Shown here piece by piece: positions 34,308 through 41,578 of a stretch of DNA of 64,000 nt. The DNA is from Pseudomonas marginalis (lineage in GTDB: Bacteria; Pseudomonadota; Gammaproteobacteria; Pseudomonadales; Pseudomonadaceae). The notes below the pieces were generated by a model. That model was not told the DNA's origin. It did not search any database and was given only the letters and a program-made list of their open reading frames with translations. The stretch covers positions 2,977,501 through 3,041,500 of the forward strand of contig NZ_VTFG01000001.1 of the NCBI RefSeq assembly GCF_008692035.1, in the 5' to 3' direction. The stretch's first letter is position 1; every line of letters starts with the position of its first letter. A program made the position numbers and the translations under genes.

Positions 34308-35249
34308 TTACTCCTCTGCCCCAGCAGTTGAATGCGAGCCCGTGTCAGAACCTTCAACCGCGGCCACTTCTTTCTTCTCGTGCTTGACCGGCTTGCCTGG
34401 CTTCATACCTTCGTACTTGTCGACGATTTTCTGAAACAGGTTCGGCTCATACGCGGAGTACAGGGCGACTGGGTTGTTCTGGCTTGGTTTGGTCAGGGCG
34501 TCGTATTCAGCTTGATCAAGCTGTTTAGGTGCGGCCTTGACTTCGGCTACCCAGGCGTTGAAATCTTCCTGGCTCGTCGAGATCGCTTTGAATTTCATGC
34601 CGGTGAAGCCAGCGCCGCTGTAGTTCGCGGAGATGCCTTCCATTTCAGCTTTTTCGTTGGCGATCAGGTGCAGTCGGGTCTGCATGCCTGCCATCGCGTA
34701 GATCTGACCGCCCAGGGCAGGGATGAAGAACGAGTTCATCACGGCGTCGGAGGTGATCCGGAAGTTAAGCGGGGTGTTCTCAGGGAAGCGAATCTGGTTA
34801 ACCGTGGCGATACCCAGGTCCGGGTAGATGAACAGCCACTTCCAGTCCAGCGCGACCACTTCGATGTTGATCGGCTTGACGTCGGACTCCAGCGGACGGT
34901 ACGGGTCCAGCTCGTGGGTCGACTTATAGGTGATGTAACCCAGGGCGATGATGATGAGGATCGGGACCAGCCACACCGCGATTTCGATCTTGGTGGAGTG
35001 CGACCACTTAGGCGCGTAGGTCGCGCTGGTGTTCGACGCGCGGTATTTCCAGGCGAAGGCAAAGGTCATGATGATCACAGGCACCACGACCAACAGCATC
35101 AGCAGGGTGGCAGTGATGATCAGGTTTCGTTGATCCAGACCGATCTGTCCTTTTGGGTCCATCAAGGTCCACTTGCAGCCTCCCAGCATTAACATCATGC
35201 CAAGCAGCGGCAAAAAGCCTAGTAATCGGGGGTACCTGTTTTTACTCAT
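34308..35249 (-). CDS. cyoA: Cytochrome bo3 ubiquinol oxidase subunit II
   Basis: The 313-residue lipoprotein subunit has a lipobox (MLGGCKW, Cys about residue 25), two membrane helices and a periplasmic cupredoxin-fold domain (ALDWKWLFIYPDLGIATVNQ, SDAVMNSFFIPALGGQIYAM, NYSGAGFTGMKFKAIS). The CuA ligands are lacking, as expected for quinol oxidases. It is the first gene of cyoABCDE. The start at 35249 is preferred because AGAGGT stands seven bases upstream and it gives the correct signal peptide. Confidence 0.96.
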   Translation of the reverse strand: MSKNRYPRLLGFLPLLGMMLMLGGCKWTLMDPKGQIGLDQRNLIITATLLMLLVVVPVIIMTFAFAWKYRASNTSATYAPKWSHSTKIEIAVWLVPILIIIALGYITYKSTHELDPYRPLESDVKPINIEVVALDWKWLFIYPDLGIATVNQIRFPENTPLNFRITSDAVMNSFFIPALGGQIYAMAGMQTRLHLIANEKAEMEGISANYSGAGFTGMKFKAISTSQEDFNAWVAEVKAAPKQLDQAEYDALTKPSQNNPVALYSAYEPNLFQKIVDKYEGMKPGKPVKHEKKEVAAVEGSDTGSHSTAGAEE

Positions 35250-35519
35250 CTCACGACCTCTAAAGCAGCTTGCGCAATGCAGTTGGGTTTTGATCGCCAA
35301 CACTTCACCCTGCCAAGGGTTGGCATTTCTCTTCGATTGAATAAGAGCCTGCCCGGCACGCCATATAACGGAGCGTTTCACGGACCTGCGGTGAGTTCTT
35401 ATTCGATTTCGTGGTTAAAGGCCTTGTTACAGACCAATTCCCTTTGGTGCGGATAGTTGAAAGGCTGCCGGAACCTTGGGGTCGCACAGAGCCGTCCATC
35501 TGCCCCTCGACCGCTCCAG

Positions 35520-35536
35520 TGCTCAAAGATTGAGCA
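35520..35536. promoter_or_regulatory. Palindrome, candidate operator upstream of cyoA
   Basis: TGCTCAA-AGA-TTGAGCA, a perfect 7-3-7 inverted repeat 270 bases before cyoA. The cognate regulator is unknown and it may also be a simple hairpin. Confidence 0.35.
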
Positions 35537-35991
35537 GCACCGGACATTCAGTGCGGGCGATTGTAGTTAGCTAGCGATGTATAAACCATGTCTTATAAAG
35601 AAATAATTTTTATCGATTACAGCAATAATCCTTCACCAATATTGCAATGGTTCGCGATCTTATCGCGTTCAATTCTCAACAAAAACCACAAAAATTGCCG
35701 TGTTATAGGGCAAACGGTCACAGCCCTTACCCCCCGTAAGGGCCTACGAAACCTATGCAACCCCCCATAAAACAAGGCATTCGGACATCACTCAAAGCCT
35801 TGTACGACGTGAGGTACGTGGCGGCGTCCAAACCACGAACTGACAGCACATCCTGGAGGCTTTTTGCAAATTTAAGCGTTGGTTTGGCGGGTCAGAAACG
35901 TCCTGCGGCGGCTTCCGTGTGACAACATGTCGCACACTGCGCGCAGCCAAAATTGTCCGGCGTCACGCTCTGTTCACAAAAGCCTACATGC

Positions 35992-36033
35992 AAAAACGCC
36001 CCGGCCTACCTTGAGGAAAGACCGGGGCGTTTC
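35992..36033 (-). terminator. Rho-independent terminator of dsbB
   Basis: On the - strand ACGCCCCGG and CCGGGGCGT flank a 17-base loop and are followed by TTTTT. Confidence 0.85.
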
Positions 36034-36043
36034 ACTGATGGGT

Positions 36044-36550
36044 TCAGCCTTTGTGGCGGCGATTGCGATAGATGCCCAGGGGCACCAGGATGACCGTCAG
36101 CACGAACGCCACCAGCGCCCATTGCGCCAGGGACAGGCCCAGCACCGGCGGGTATGGGGTGCTGCAGAAACCGTCGACCTGGAAGCCCAGTGGGAAGACC
36201 TTGGCCAGGGGCAGGTCGTCGACGATAGGTTGCAGTACATCGACGCCGCAGCTCACCTGCGGGAAGAACTGGGTGTACACATGGTGACCGGCCGCAGCCA
36301 CCCCACCGAGAGCGCTGAGTACCACCAGGCCTTCGAACAGCGTGAGGGCGCCCTTGGTGCGCATGGCGGCACCGATGAACGCGAAGATCGCAATCAACAG
36401 CAAGGCATAGCGTTGCAGGATGCACAACGGGCACGGCGCCTCGCCCAACACCACCTGCATGTACAACGCCCCACCGATCAGCGCCAGGCAGATGATGCCC
36501 AGCAACACCAGAAAGCGCCGCTCCCTGCCTAAACGCAATTCGTCACTCAT
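36044..36550 (-). CDS. dsbB: Disulfide bond formation protein DsbB
   Basis: The 168-residue inner-membrane protein has four helices and the two periplasmic cysteine pairs of DsbB. The first is APCPLCILQRYAL (CxxC, quinone side); the second pair lies in a loop with SCGVD and GFCSTP. It reoxidises DsbA and passes electrons to ubiquinone. The start at 36550 gives the normal N-terminus. Pseudomonads often carry two DsbB proteins; which paralogue this is cannot be said. Confidence 0.93.
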   Translation of the reverse strand: MSDELRLGRERRFLVLLGIICLALIGGALYMQVVLGEAPCPLCILQRYALLLIAIFAFIGAAMRTKGALTLFEGLVVLSALGGVAAAGHHVYTQFFPQVSCGVDVLQPIVDDLPLAKVFPLGFQVDGFCSTPYPPVLGLSLAQWALVAFVLTVILVPLGIYRNRRHKG

Positions 36551-36659
36551 CCCCGTATCCCTTTGTTTGGTTGTGCCAATGGCCGCAAGTTTACACACAG
36601 AGAGTGGTTTAAACAGAGAGGGGTTAACAGGGGATTAATCGAGAGGAACAGAGATCCAA

Positions 36660-36689
36660 ATGTGGGAGAGGCGAGCCCCCGCCCACATT
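36660..36689. repeat. REP-like palindrome
   Basis: ATGTGGGAGAGGCGAGCCCCCGCCCACATT with imperfect arms, between dsbB and hmp. It may help end the hmp transcript. Confidence 0.6.
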
Positions 36690-36716
36690 ATTTTGAACAG
36701 TGTGAACCTTCAGGTC

Positions 36717-37898
36717 CTATTCCAAGGCAGCCGCCGGGCCGAAGAATTCGTAGCGGCTTTGTTTCTCGGGTACGCCCAGGGCCTTGAGGTGGCGCTTGAT
36801 CGCCGCCATGAAGCCTTTAGGTCCCAGGAAGTACGCGTCCAGGTCACGCTGCTCCGGCAACCATGCGGCCAGTTGCTCCTGGCTCAACAGACCGACTTTA
36901 TCCGCCGCCGGGCTCACGCCATCGTCCTCGGCATAGCAATAAAAGCGCTTGAGCTGCGGGTGCTTGGCTGCCAGGCCGTCGACCCAGTCACGGAACGCAT
37001 GCACCCCGCCATTGCGCGCGCAGTGGATAAAGTGCACCGGACGCTGGGTGGCCAGTGCGGCCTCCAGCATTGGCAAGGTTGGGGTGATCCCTACCCCGCC
37101 GCTGATCAGCACCAGCGGCTTATCGCTGGCCGCCAGGGTGAACTCGCCCGACGGCGGAAACAGGTCAATCGTCGCACCGACCTGCAACTGGTCATGCAGG
37201 TGATTGGAAACCCGCCCGCCGGCCTCGCGCTTGACGCTGATGCGGTATTCACCCCCATCACTCAACGCCGACAGTGAGTAGTTGCGGCGCACTTCCTCAC
37301 CGTCGAGCACCAGCCTCATGCCGATGTATTGGCCCGGCGCGGCCGCGAGGATCGCCCCGTTGTCCGCCGGCGCGAAATAGAAGGAAGTGATCTCGGCGCT
37401 CTCCTCTACGCGCTTGACCACAGTGAACGCCCGCGCACCGCGCCAGCCGCCGGGGGCCTGGGCTTTCTCTGCGTAAATAGCGGCTTCGGCACCGATCAGG
37501 ATGTCCGCCAGTTGGCCGTACGCGGCGCCCCAGGCATTCATCACCTCAGGGGTGGCGATCTCACTGCCCAGCACCTCGGAAATCGCCCGCAGCAAGCAAG
37601 CGCCCACGATCGGGTAATGCTCCGGCAGGATCTGCAAGGCGACGTGCTTGTTGATGATCTTCGCCACCAGGTCGCCCAGTTGGTCGAGCTGGTCGATATG
37701 CCGCGCGTACATCAATACGCCATTGGCCAGGGCCCGGGGCTGGTCACCGCTGGCCTGGTGAGCCTGGTTGAACAGCGGGCGAACCTCAGGGTACTCGGAG
37801 AGCATCATGCGGTAGAAATGGGTGATCAGCGCTTCGCCGCCGCTTTCCAGCAGGGGCACGGTGGATTTGACGATGGCACGGTCTTGGGCACTAAGCAT
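36717..37898 (-). CDS. hmp: Flavohemoprotein, nitric oxide dioxygenase
   Basis: The 393-residue protein has an N-terminal globin (residues 1-140, with HFYRMMLSEYPEVRPLFNQA and the proximal His region KIINKHVALQILPEHYPIVG). A ferredoxin-reductase part follows, with FAD motif RRNYSLSALSDGGEYRISVK and NAD motif LVLISGGVGITPTLPMLEAA. It oxidises nitric oxide to nitrate using NADPH and oxygen. It is divergent from norR, with NorR-type operators between. Confidence 0.96.
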   Translation of the reverse strand: MLSAQDRAIVKSTVPLLESGGEALITHFYRMMLSEYPEVRPLFNQAHQASGDQPRALANGVLMYARHIDQLDQLGDLVAKIINKHVALQILPEHYPIVGACLLRAISEVLGSEIATPEVMNAWGAAYGQLADILIGAEAAIYAEKAQAPGGWRGARAFTVVKRVEESAEITSFYFAPADNGAILAAAPGQYIGMRLVLDGEEVRRNYSLSALSDGGEYRISVKREAGGRVSNHLHDQLQVGATIDLFPPSGEFTLAASDKPLVLISGGVGITPTLPMLEAALATQRPVHFIHCARNGGVHAFRDWVDGLAAKHPQLKRFYCYAEDDGVSPAADKVGLLSQEQLAAWLPEQRDLDAYFLGPKGFMAAIKRHLKALGVPEKQSRYEFFGPAAALE

Positions 37899-37938
37899 GG
37901 GAGCCTCCTGGGCTTCTTTACTGATTGCCCTTAGCTAC

Positions 37939-37954
37939 TCAGTATTCATGCCAA
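37939..37954 (-). promoter_or_regulatory. Weak candidate sigma-54 promoter of hmp
   Basis: On the - strand TTGGCATGAATACTGA gives the -24 GG and correct N10 spacing, but the -12 dinucleotide is GA rather than GC. It is 41-56 bases from the nearest NorR site and 41 bases before the hmp start, which is the right layout for a NorR-activated promoter. Confidence 0.35.
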
Positions 37955-37994
37955 CTTATAAATCCTTTAATTTCAATAAGTTGAACATTATGTA

Positions 37995-38031
37995 GTCAGT
38001 ATGACCTCCTACACCTTATAGTCTTATGGAC
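37995..38031. promoter_or_regulatory. Two NorR-type operators between hmp and norR
   Basis: GTCAGTATGAC at 37995-38005 fits the NorR consensus GTCA-N3-TGAC perfectly. GTCTTATGGAC at 38021-38031 fits the looser GT-N7-AC rule. Their centres are 26 bases apart. They lie directly upstream of norR and about 95-130 bases before hmp. Confidence 0.75.
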
Positions 38032-38045
38032 TACAAGGAGTCATT

Positions 38046-39590
38046 ATGACTGCACACTCGCTGCTCACCACCCTGCTGCCGCTGGTCGCCGACCTGTCGC
38101 GGGAACTGCCCGAAGGCGAACGCTATCGACGCCTGCTGCAAGCCATGCGCGCCCTGTTGCCGTGTGATGCGGCCGCCCTGCTGCGCCTGGACGGCGAGTC
38201 GCTGGTGCCGCTGGCGGTGGATGGCTTGAGCGCGGACACCCTGGGCCGCCGCTTCAAGGTCAGCGAACATCCGCGCTTCGCCGTGTTGCTCAGCAGCCCT
38301 GGGCCCACACGCTTTGACAGTGACAGCGAATTGCCCGATCCCTACGACGGCCTGGTCGATGGCGTGCACGGCCACCTGGAAGTCCACGACTGCATGGGCT
38401 GCCCGCTGTTTGTCGACGATCTGCCCTGGGGCCTGTTGACCCTGGACGCGCTGGACACCGAACGCTTCGAACGGGTGGAACTGGACGCCCTGCAAGCCTT
38501 CGCCAGCCTCGCCGCCGCCACGGTCAACGTGGCCGAACGTATCGAACGCCTGGCGTTGCGCGCCGAAGACGAACACCAGCGCGCCGAAATCTACCGCCAG
38601 GCCAGCGGCCAGCAGCACAAGGAAATGATCGGCCAGAGCAAAACCCACAAGCGCCTGGTGGAGGAAATCAAGCTGGTGGGTGGCAGCGACCTCACGGTGC
38701 TGATCACCGGCGAAACCGGGGTGGGCAAGGAACTGGTGGCCCAGGCCATTCACGCGGCGTCGTCCCGGGCGGACAAACCGCTGATCAGCCTCAACTGCGC
38801 GGCCCTGCCGGAAACCCTGGTGGAAAGCGAGTTGTTCGGCCATGTGCGTGGCGCCTTTACGGGCGCGCTGAATGAACGGCGCGGCAAGTTCGAGCTGGCC
38901 AATGGCGGCACGCTGTTTCTGGACGAAGTGGGCGAACTGTCCCTGAGCGTGCAGGCCAAGCTGCTTCGGGTGCTGCAAAGCGGCCAGTTGCAGCGCCTGG
39001 GCTCGGACAAGGAACACCAGGTGGACGTGCGCCTGATCGCCGCCACCAACCGCGACCTCGCCGATGAAGTGCGCAACGGCCGCTACCGCGCCGACTTCTA
39101 CCATCGCCTGAGCGTGTACCCGCTGCAAGTGCCGGCCCTGCGCGAGCGCGGGCGTGATGTGTTGCTGCTGGCCGGCTTCTTCCTCGAGCAGAACCGCTCA
39201 CGCATGGGCCTGGGCAGCCTGCGCCTGACCAGCGATGCCCAGGCGGCGCTGCTGGCCTATAACTGGCCGGGCAATGTGCGGGAGCTGGAACATTTGATCG
39301 GCCGCAGCGCGCTGAAAGCCCTGGGTAACTGTCGCGAACGCCCGAAGATTCTGAGCCTGAGTGCCCAGGACCTGGATTTGCCCGACGTCAGCACGCCAAT
39401 GATCGAAGCACCGGCAGAAGCAGCCCTGGCCGTCACCGGTGACCTGCGCCAGGCCACCGAGGACTACCAGCGCCAAGTCATCAACGCCTGCTTGGAACGC
39501 CACCAGCACAACTGGGCCAGCGCCGCCCGCGAACTGGGCCTGGACCGCGCCAACCTCGGCCGGATGGCCAAGCGTTTAGGGCTCAAATAA
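38046..39590 (+). CDS. norR: Nitric oxide-responsive sigma-54 activator NorR
   Basis: The 514-residue protein has a GAF sensor (residues ~20-170), which binds NO through a non-heme iron. The AAA+ domain carries Walker A GETGVGKELVAQAIH, the sigma-54 contact loop GAFTGAL, Walker B GGTLFLDEVGEL and the arginine region. A Fis-type helix-turn-helix (NWASAARELGLDRANLGRMA) forms the C-terminus. It activates hmp across the shared region. AAGGAG lies six bases before the ATG. Confidence 0.95.
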   Translation: MTAHSLLTTLLPLVADLSRELPEGERYRRLLQAMRALLPCDAAALLRLDGESLVPLAVDGLSADTLGRRFKVSEHPRFAVLLSSPGPTRFDSDSELPDPYDGLVDGVHGHLEVHDCMGCPLFVDDLPWGLLTLDALDTERFERVELDALQAFASLAAATVNVAERIERLALRAEDEHQRAEIYRQASGQQHKEMIGQSKTHKRLVEEIKLVGGSDLTVLITGETGVGKELVAQAIHAASSRADKPLISLNCAALPETLVESELFGHVRGAFTGALNERRGKFELANGGTLFLDEVGELSLSVQAKLLRVLQSGQLQRLGSDKEHQVDVRLIAATNRDLADEVRNGRYRADFYHRLSVYPLQVPALRERGRDVLLLAGFFLEQNRSRMGLGSLRLTSDAQAALLAYNWPGNVRELEHLIGRSALKALGNCRERPKILSLSAQDLDLPDVSTPMIEAPAEAALAVTGDLRQATEDYQRQVINACLERHQHNWASAARELGLDRANLGRMAKRLGLK

Positions 39591-39626
39591 ACCAGACAAC
39601 TCGGTCAAATGTGAGAAATGCAGGAA

Positions 39627-39656
39627 ATGTGGGAGGGAGCTTGCCCCCTCCCACAC
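39627..39656. repeat. REP-like palindrome
   Basis: ATGTGGGAGGGAGC / GCCCCCTCCCACAC arms around a short loop. It sits between convergent norR and the DMT gene and touches the latter's stop codon. Confidence 0.7.
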
Positions 39657-40567
39657 TAGACCTGCTTTGCCTGAAGGATCGGATTCACCGGCTGAGCCAC
39701 CTTGGGCTTACGAAACACCAACACATTCCCCAGCATCACCAGTACCAACCCCGCCAACGCCGGCGCGGTCCACTGGTAGCCTTCGGCAAACGCCGACACA
39801 TTCAGCGCCACCACCGGGAACAGCACCGTGCAATACGCCGCACGCTCCGGCCCCATGCGCCCGACCAACGTCAGGTAAGCGGTAAAACCGATCACCGACC
39901 CCGGAATCACCAGGTACCACAACGCACCGATGTACCGTGCGCTCCAGTCCATCTCAAACGGAATACCGCGCACCACGCAGTAGGTCGCCAGCATCAACGA
40001 ACCATACAACATGCCCCAGGCATTCGTGGTCAGCGGCCTCAGACCGGCCTTCTGCTGCAGGCTCGAGAGCATATTGCCCGCCGAGAAACACATCGTCCCC
40101 AGCAACGCCAACCCCAACCCCAGCAAGGTCTGCGGGCTGGCGGTATGCCCCACCAGTTCCGGCCAGAACAGCAGGCCCAAGCCGGCCAAGCCCAGGCTAC
40201 CGCCCATCAACACATTGCGTGCCACCCGCTGGCCGAAAAACACCCGGGCGTTCAGCGCATTCCACAGCGTGGCCGTGGAAAACACCACCGCCACCAGGCC
40301 GCTGGGGATCCATTGGCTGGCCGTGAGAAAGCACATGAAGTTGACACAAAACAGGCACAACCCCTGGGCCAGGCAGATGAGGTGCCCGCGCCGGTTCATC
40401 ACCTGCAACTTGCGACTGACCAGCAGCAACGCAAACAACACCAGGGCCGCCAGGCCGAAGCGGTAGACGATGGACACGGGAATCGCCACCACGCCAAGCT
40501 GCCATTTGAGGGCGATCCAGGTGGTGCCCCAGATCAGCACGGTAAGTAGATACAGGGAAAGGTTCAT
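39656..40567 (-). CDS. EamA/DMT-family exporter
   Basis: The 303-residue protein has ten transmembrane helices in two EamA halves, with the family start LYLLTVLIWGTTWIALKWQL and a repeat-like second half (YGSLMLATYCVVRG, YLVIPGSVIGFTAYLTLVGR). DMT proteins export amino acids or other small metabolites. It is divergent from an AraC-family regulator 138 bases away, a frequent pairing, so that regulator may control it. Substrate unknown. Confidence 0.88.
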   Translation of the reverse strand: MNLSLYLLTVLIWGTTWIALKWQLGVVAIPVSIVYRFGLAALVLFALLLVSRKLQVMNRRGHLICLAQGLCLFCVNFMCFLTASQWIPSGLVAVVFSTATLWNALNARVFFGQRVARNVLMGGSLGLAGLGLLFWPELVGHTASPQTLLGLGLALLGTMCFSAGNMLSSLQQKAGLRPLTTNAWGMLYGSLMLATYCVVRGIPFEMDWSARYIGALWYLVIPGSVIGFTAYLTLVGRMGPERAAYCTVLFPVVALNVSAFAEGYQWTAPALAGLVLVMLGNVLVFRKPKVAQPVNPILQAKQV

Positions 40568-40705
40568 AGCGGGCTCCATCGATTGAGCCACAGTGTCGCC
40601 TTCAACCCGGGCAAGGCTCTTGCACAATCTTGCGCTTTTGTCGGGCGATGGGATCACAGCGCCAGCCTCGCGGAGTAGGATGCAAGGCGTCGGAGAACAC
40701 ACACC

Positions 40706-41578
40706 ATGCCAGACCTGGAATCCCTGCAAGTCTTCCAAGCCCTTAACCGCTCGCCCAACGCACGCCTGGAAGCCTGCGCCGAGCTCGGTGACGGCTTGTC
40801 CGCGGCCTTGTGGAGCAACCATCACGATTCCCAGGACTACCAGGCGCCCAGCCATCACACCTTGTCCTGCTATGTCGGTGGCGGCACCGGCACGTTTCGG
40901 CGCGACCGGCCGGGCACCAAGGGCGGCCCCGACAAGCTGTGCATACTGCCTGCCGAGCACCAATCGGCCTGGGTGATCAACGGTGAAATCCGCCTGGCCC
41001 ACGTGTATTTCAGCCCGGAACAATTTGCCCTGGGCTGCGTTACCCTGCTTGATCGCGAACCGCGCGCGCTGGAACTGCGGGAAAGTACCTTCCTGGAAGA
41101 CCAGCGCCTGGCCCGACGCTTCCACCAGTTGATCGCCCTCAACTGGGACGAACCCGCCGAACGCCTGCTCACCAGCAGCCTCGCCCATGAAATGCTCAGC
41201 CACACCCTGCTCAGCCAGGTGGGCGCCCGCGAAGGCCTGCGGTTGAAAGGCGGGCTGGCCGCCTACCAACGACGGTTGCTGGTGGACTACATCGACCAGC
41301 ACCTGGAAGACCCCATCAGCCTTGGGCAACTGGCTGGGTTGTGCGCGTTGTCGGAGTACCATTTCGCCCGGATGTTTCGCCAGAGTTTCGGCCTGCCGCC
41401 CCATCAGTACCTGCTGGCGCGCCGGCTGACCCGCGCGCAAAACCTGCTGCGTGGCGGCGCCCTGCCGTTGGGCGAGATTGCCCTGCTGTGCGGTTTCTCC
41501 AGCGCCAGCCACTTTACCCATCGCTTCCGCCAGGCCATGGGCGCCACGCCCGGCGACTACCGTCAGGCGTTCATCTAA
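40706..41578 (+). CDS. AraC-family transcriptional regulator
   Basis: The 290-residue protein has an N-terminal cupin-like ligand domain (residues ~35-120) and a C-terminal pair of helix-turn-helix motifs. The first is LGQLAGLCALSEYHFARMF. The second is LGEIALLCGFSSASHFTHRF, followed by ATPGDYR, the AraC signature. Likely target is the divergent EamA-type exporter. Its end overlaps the convergent LuxR-type gene by four bases. Confidence 0.92.
   Translation: MPDLESLQVFQALNRSPNARLEACAELGDGLSAALWSNHHDSQDYQAPSHHTLSCYVGGGTGTFRRDRPGTKGGPDKLCILPAEHQSAWVINGEIRLAHVYFSPEQFALGCVTLLDREPRALELRESTFLEDQRLARRFHQLIALNWDEPAERLLTSSLAHEMLSHTLLSQVGAREGLRLKGGLAAYQRRLLVDYIDQHLEDPISLGQLAGLCALSEYHFARMFRQSFGLPPHQYLLARRLTRAQNLLRGGALPLGEIALLCGFSSASHFTHRFRQAMGATPGDYRQAFI

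Larger units (their letters stand above)
35250..36043. other. Intergenic region with cyo promoter, palindrome and dsbB terminator
   Basis: About 790 bases without a convincing gene. It contains the cyo leader, a 7-3-7 palindrome at 35520-35536, an AT-rich tract around 35580-35660, a hairpin GCCCTTAC-N5-GTAAGGGC near 35719-35739 and the dsbB terminator. A 60-codon frame at 35588-35770 lacks a ribosome site and protein character. Confidence 0.6.

Noticed and set aside
35588..35770. 60-codon ORF upstream of cyoA
   Set aside because: No ribosome binding site, lies in an AT-rich non-coding stretch and has no protein-like pattern.
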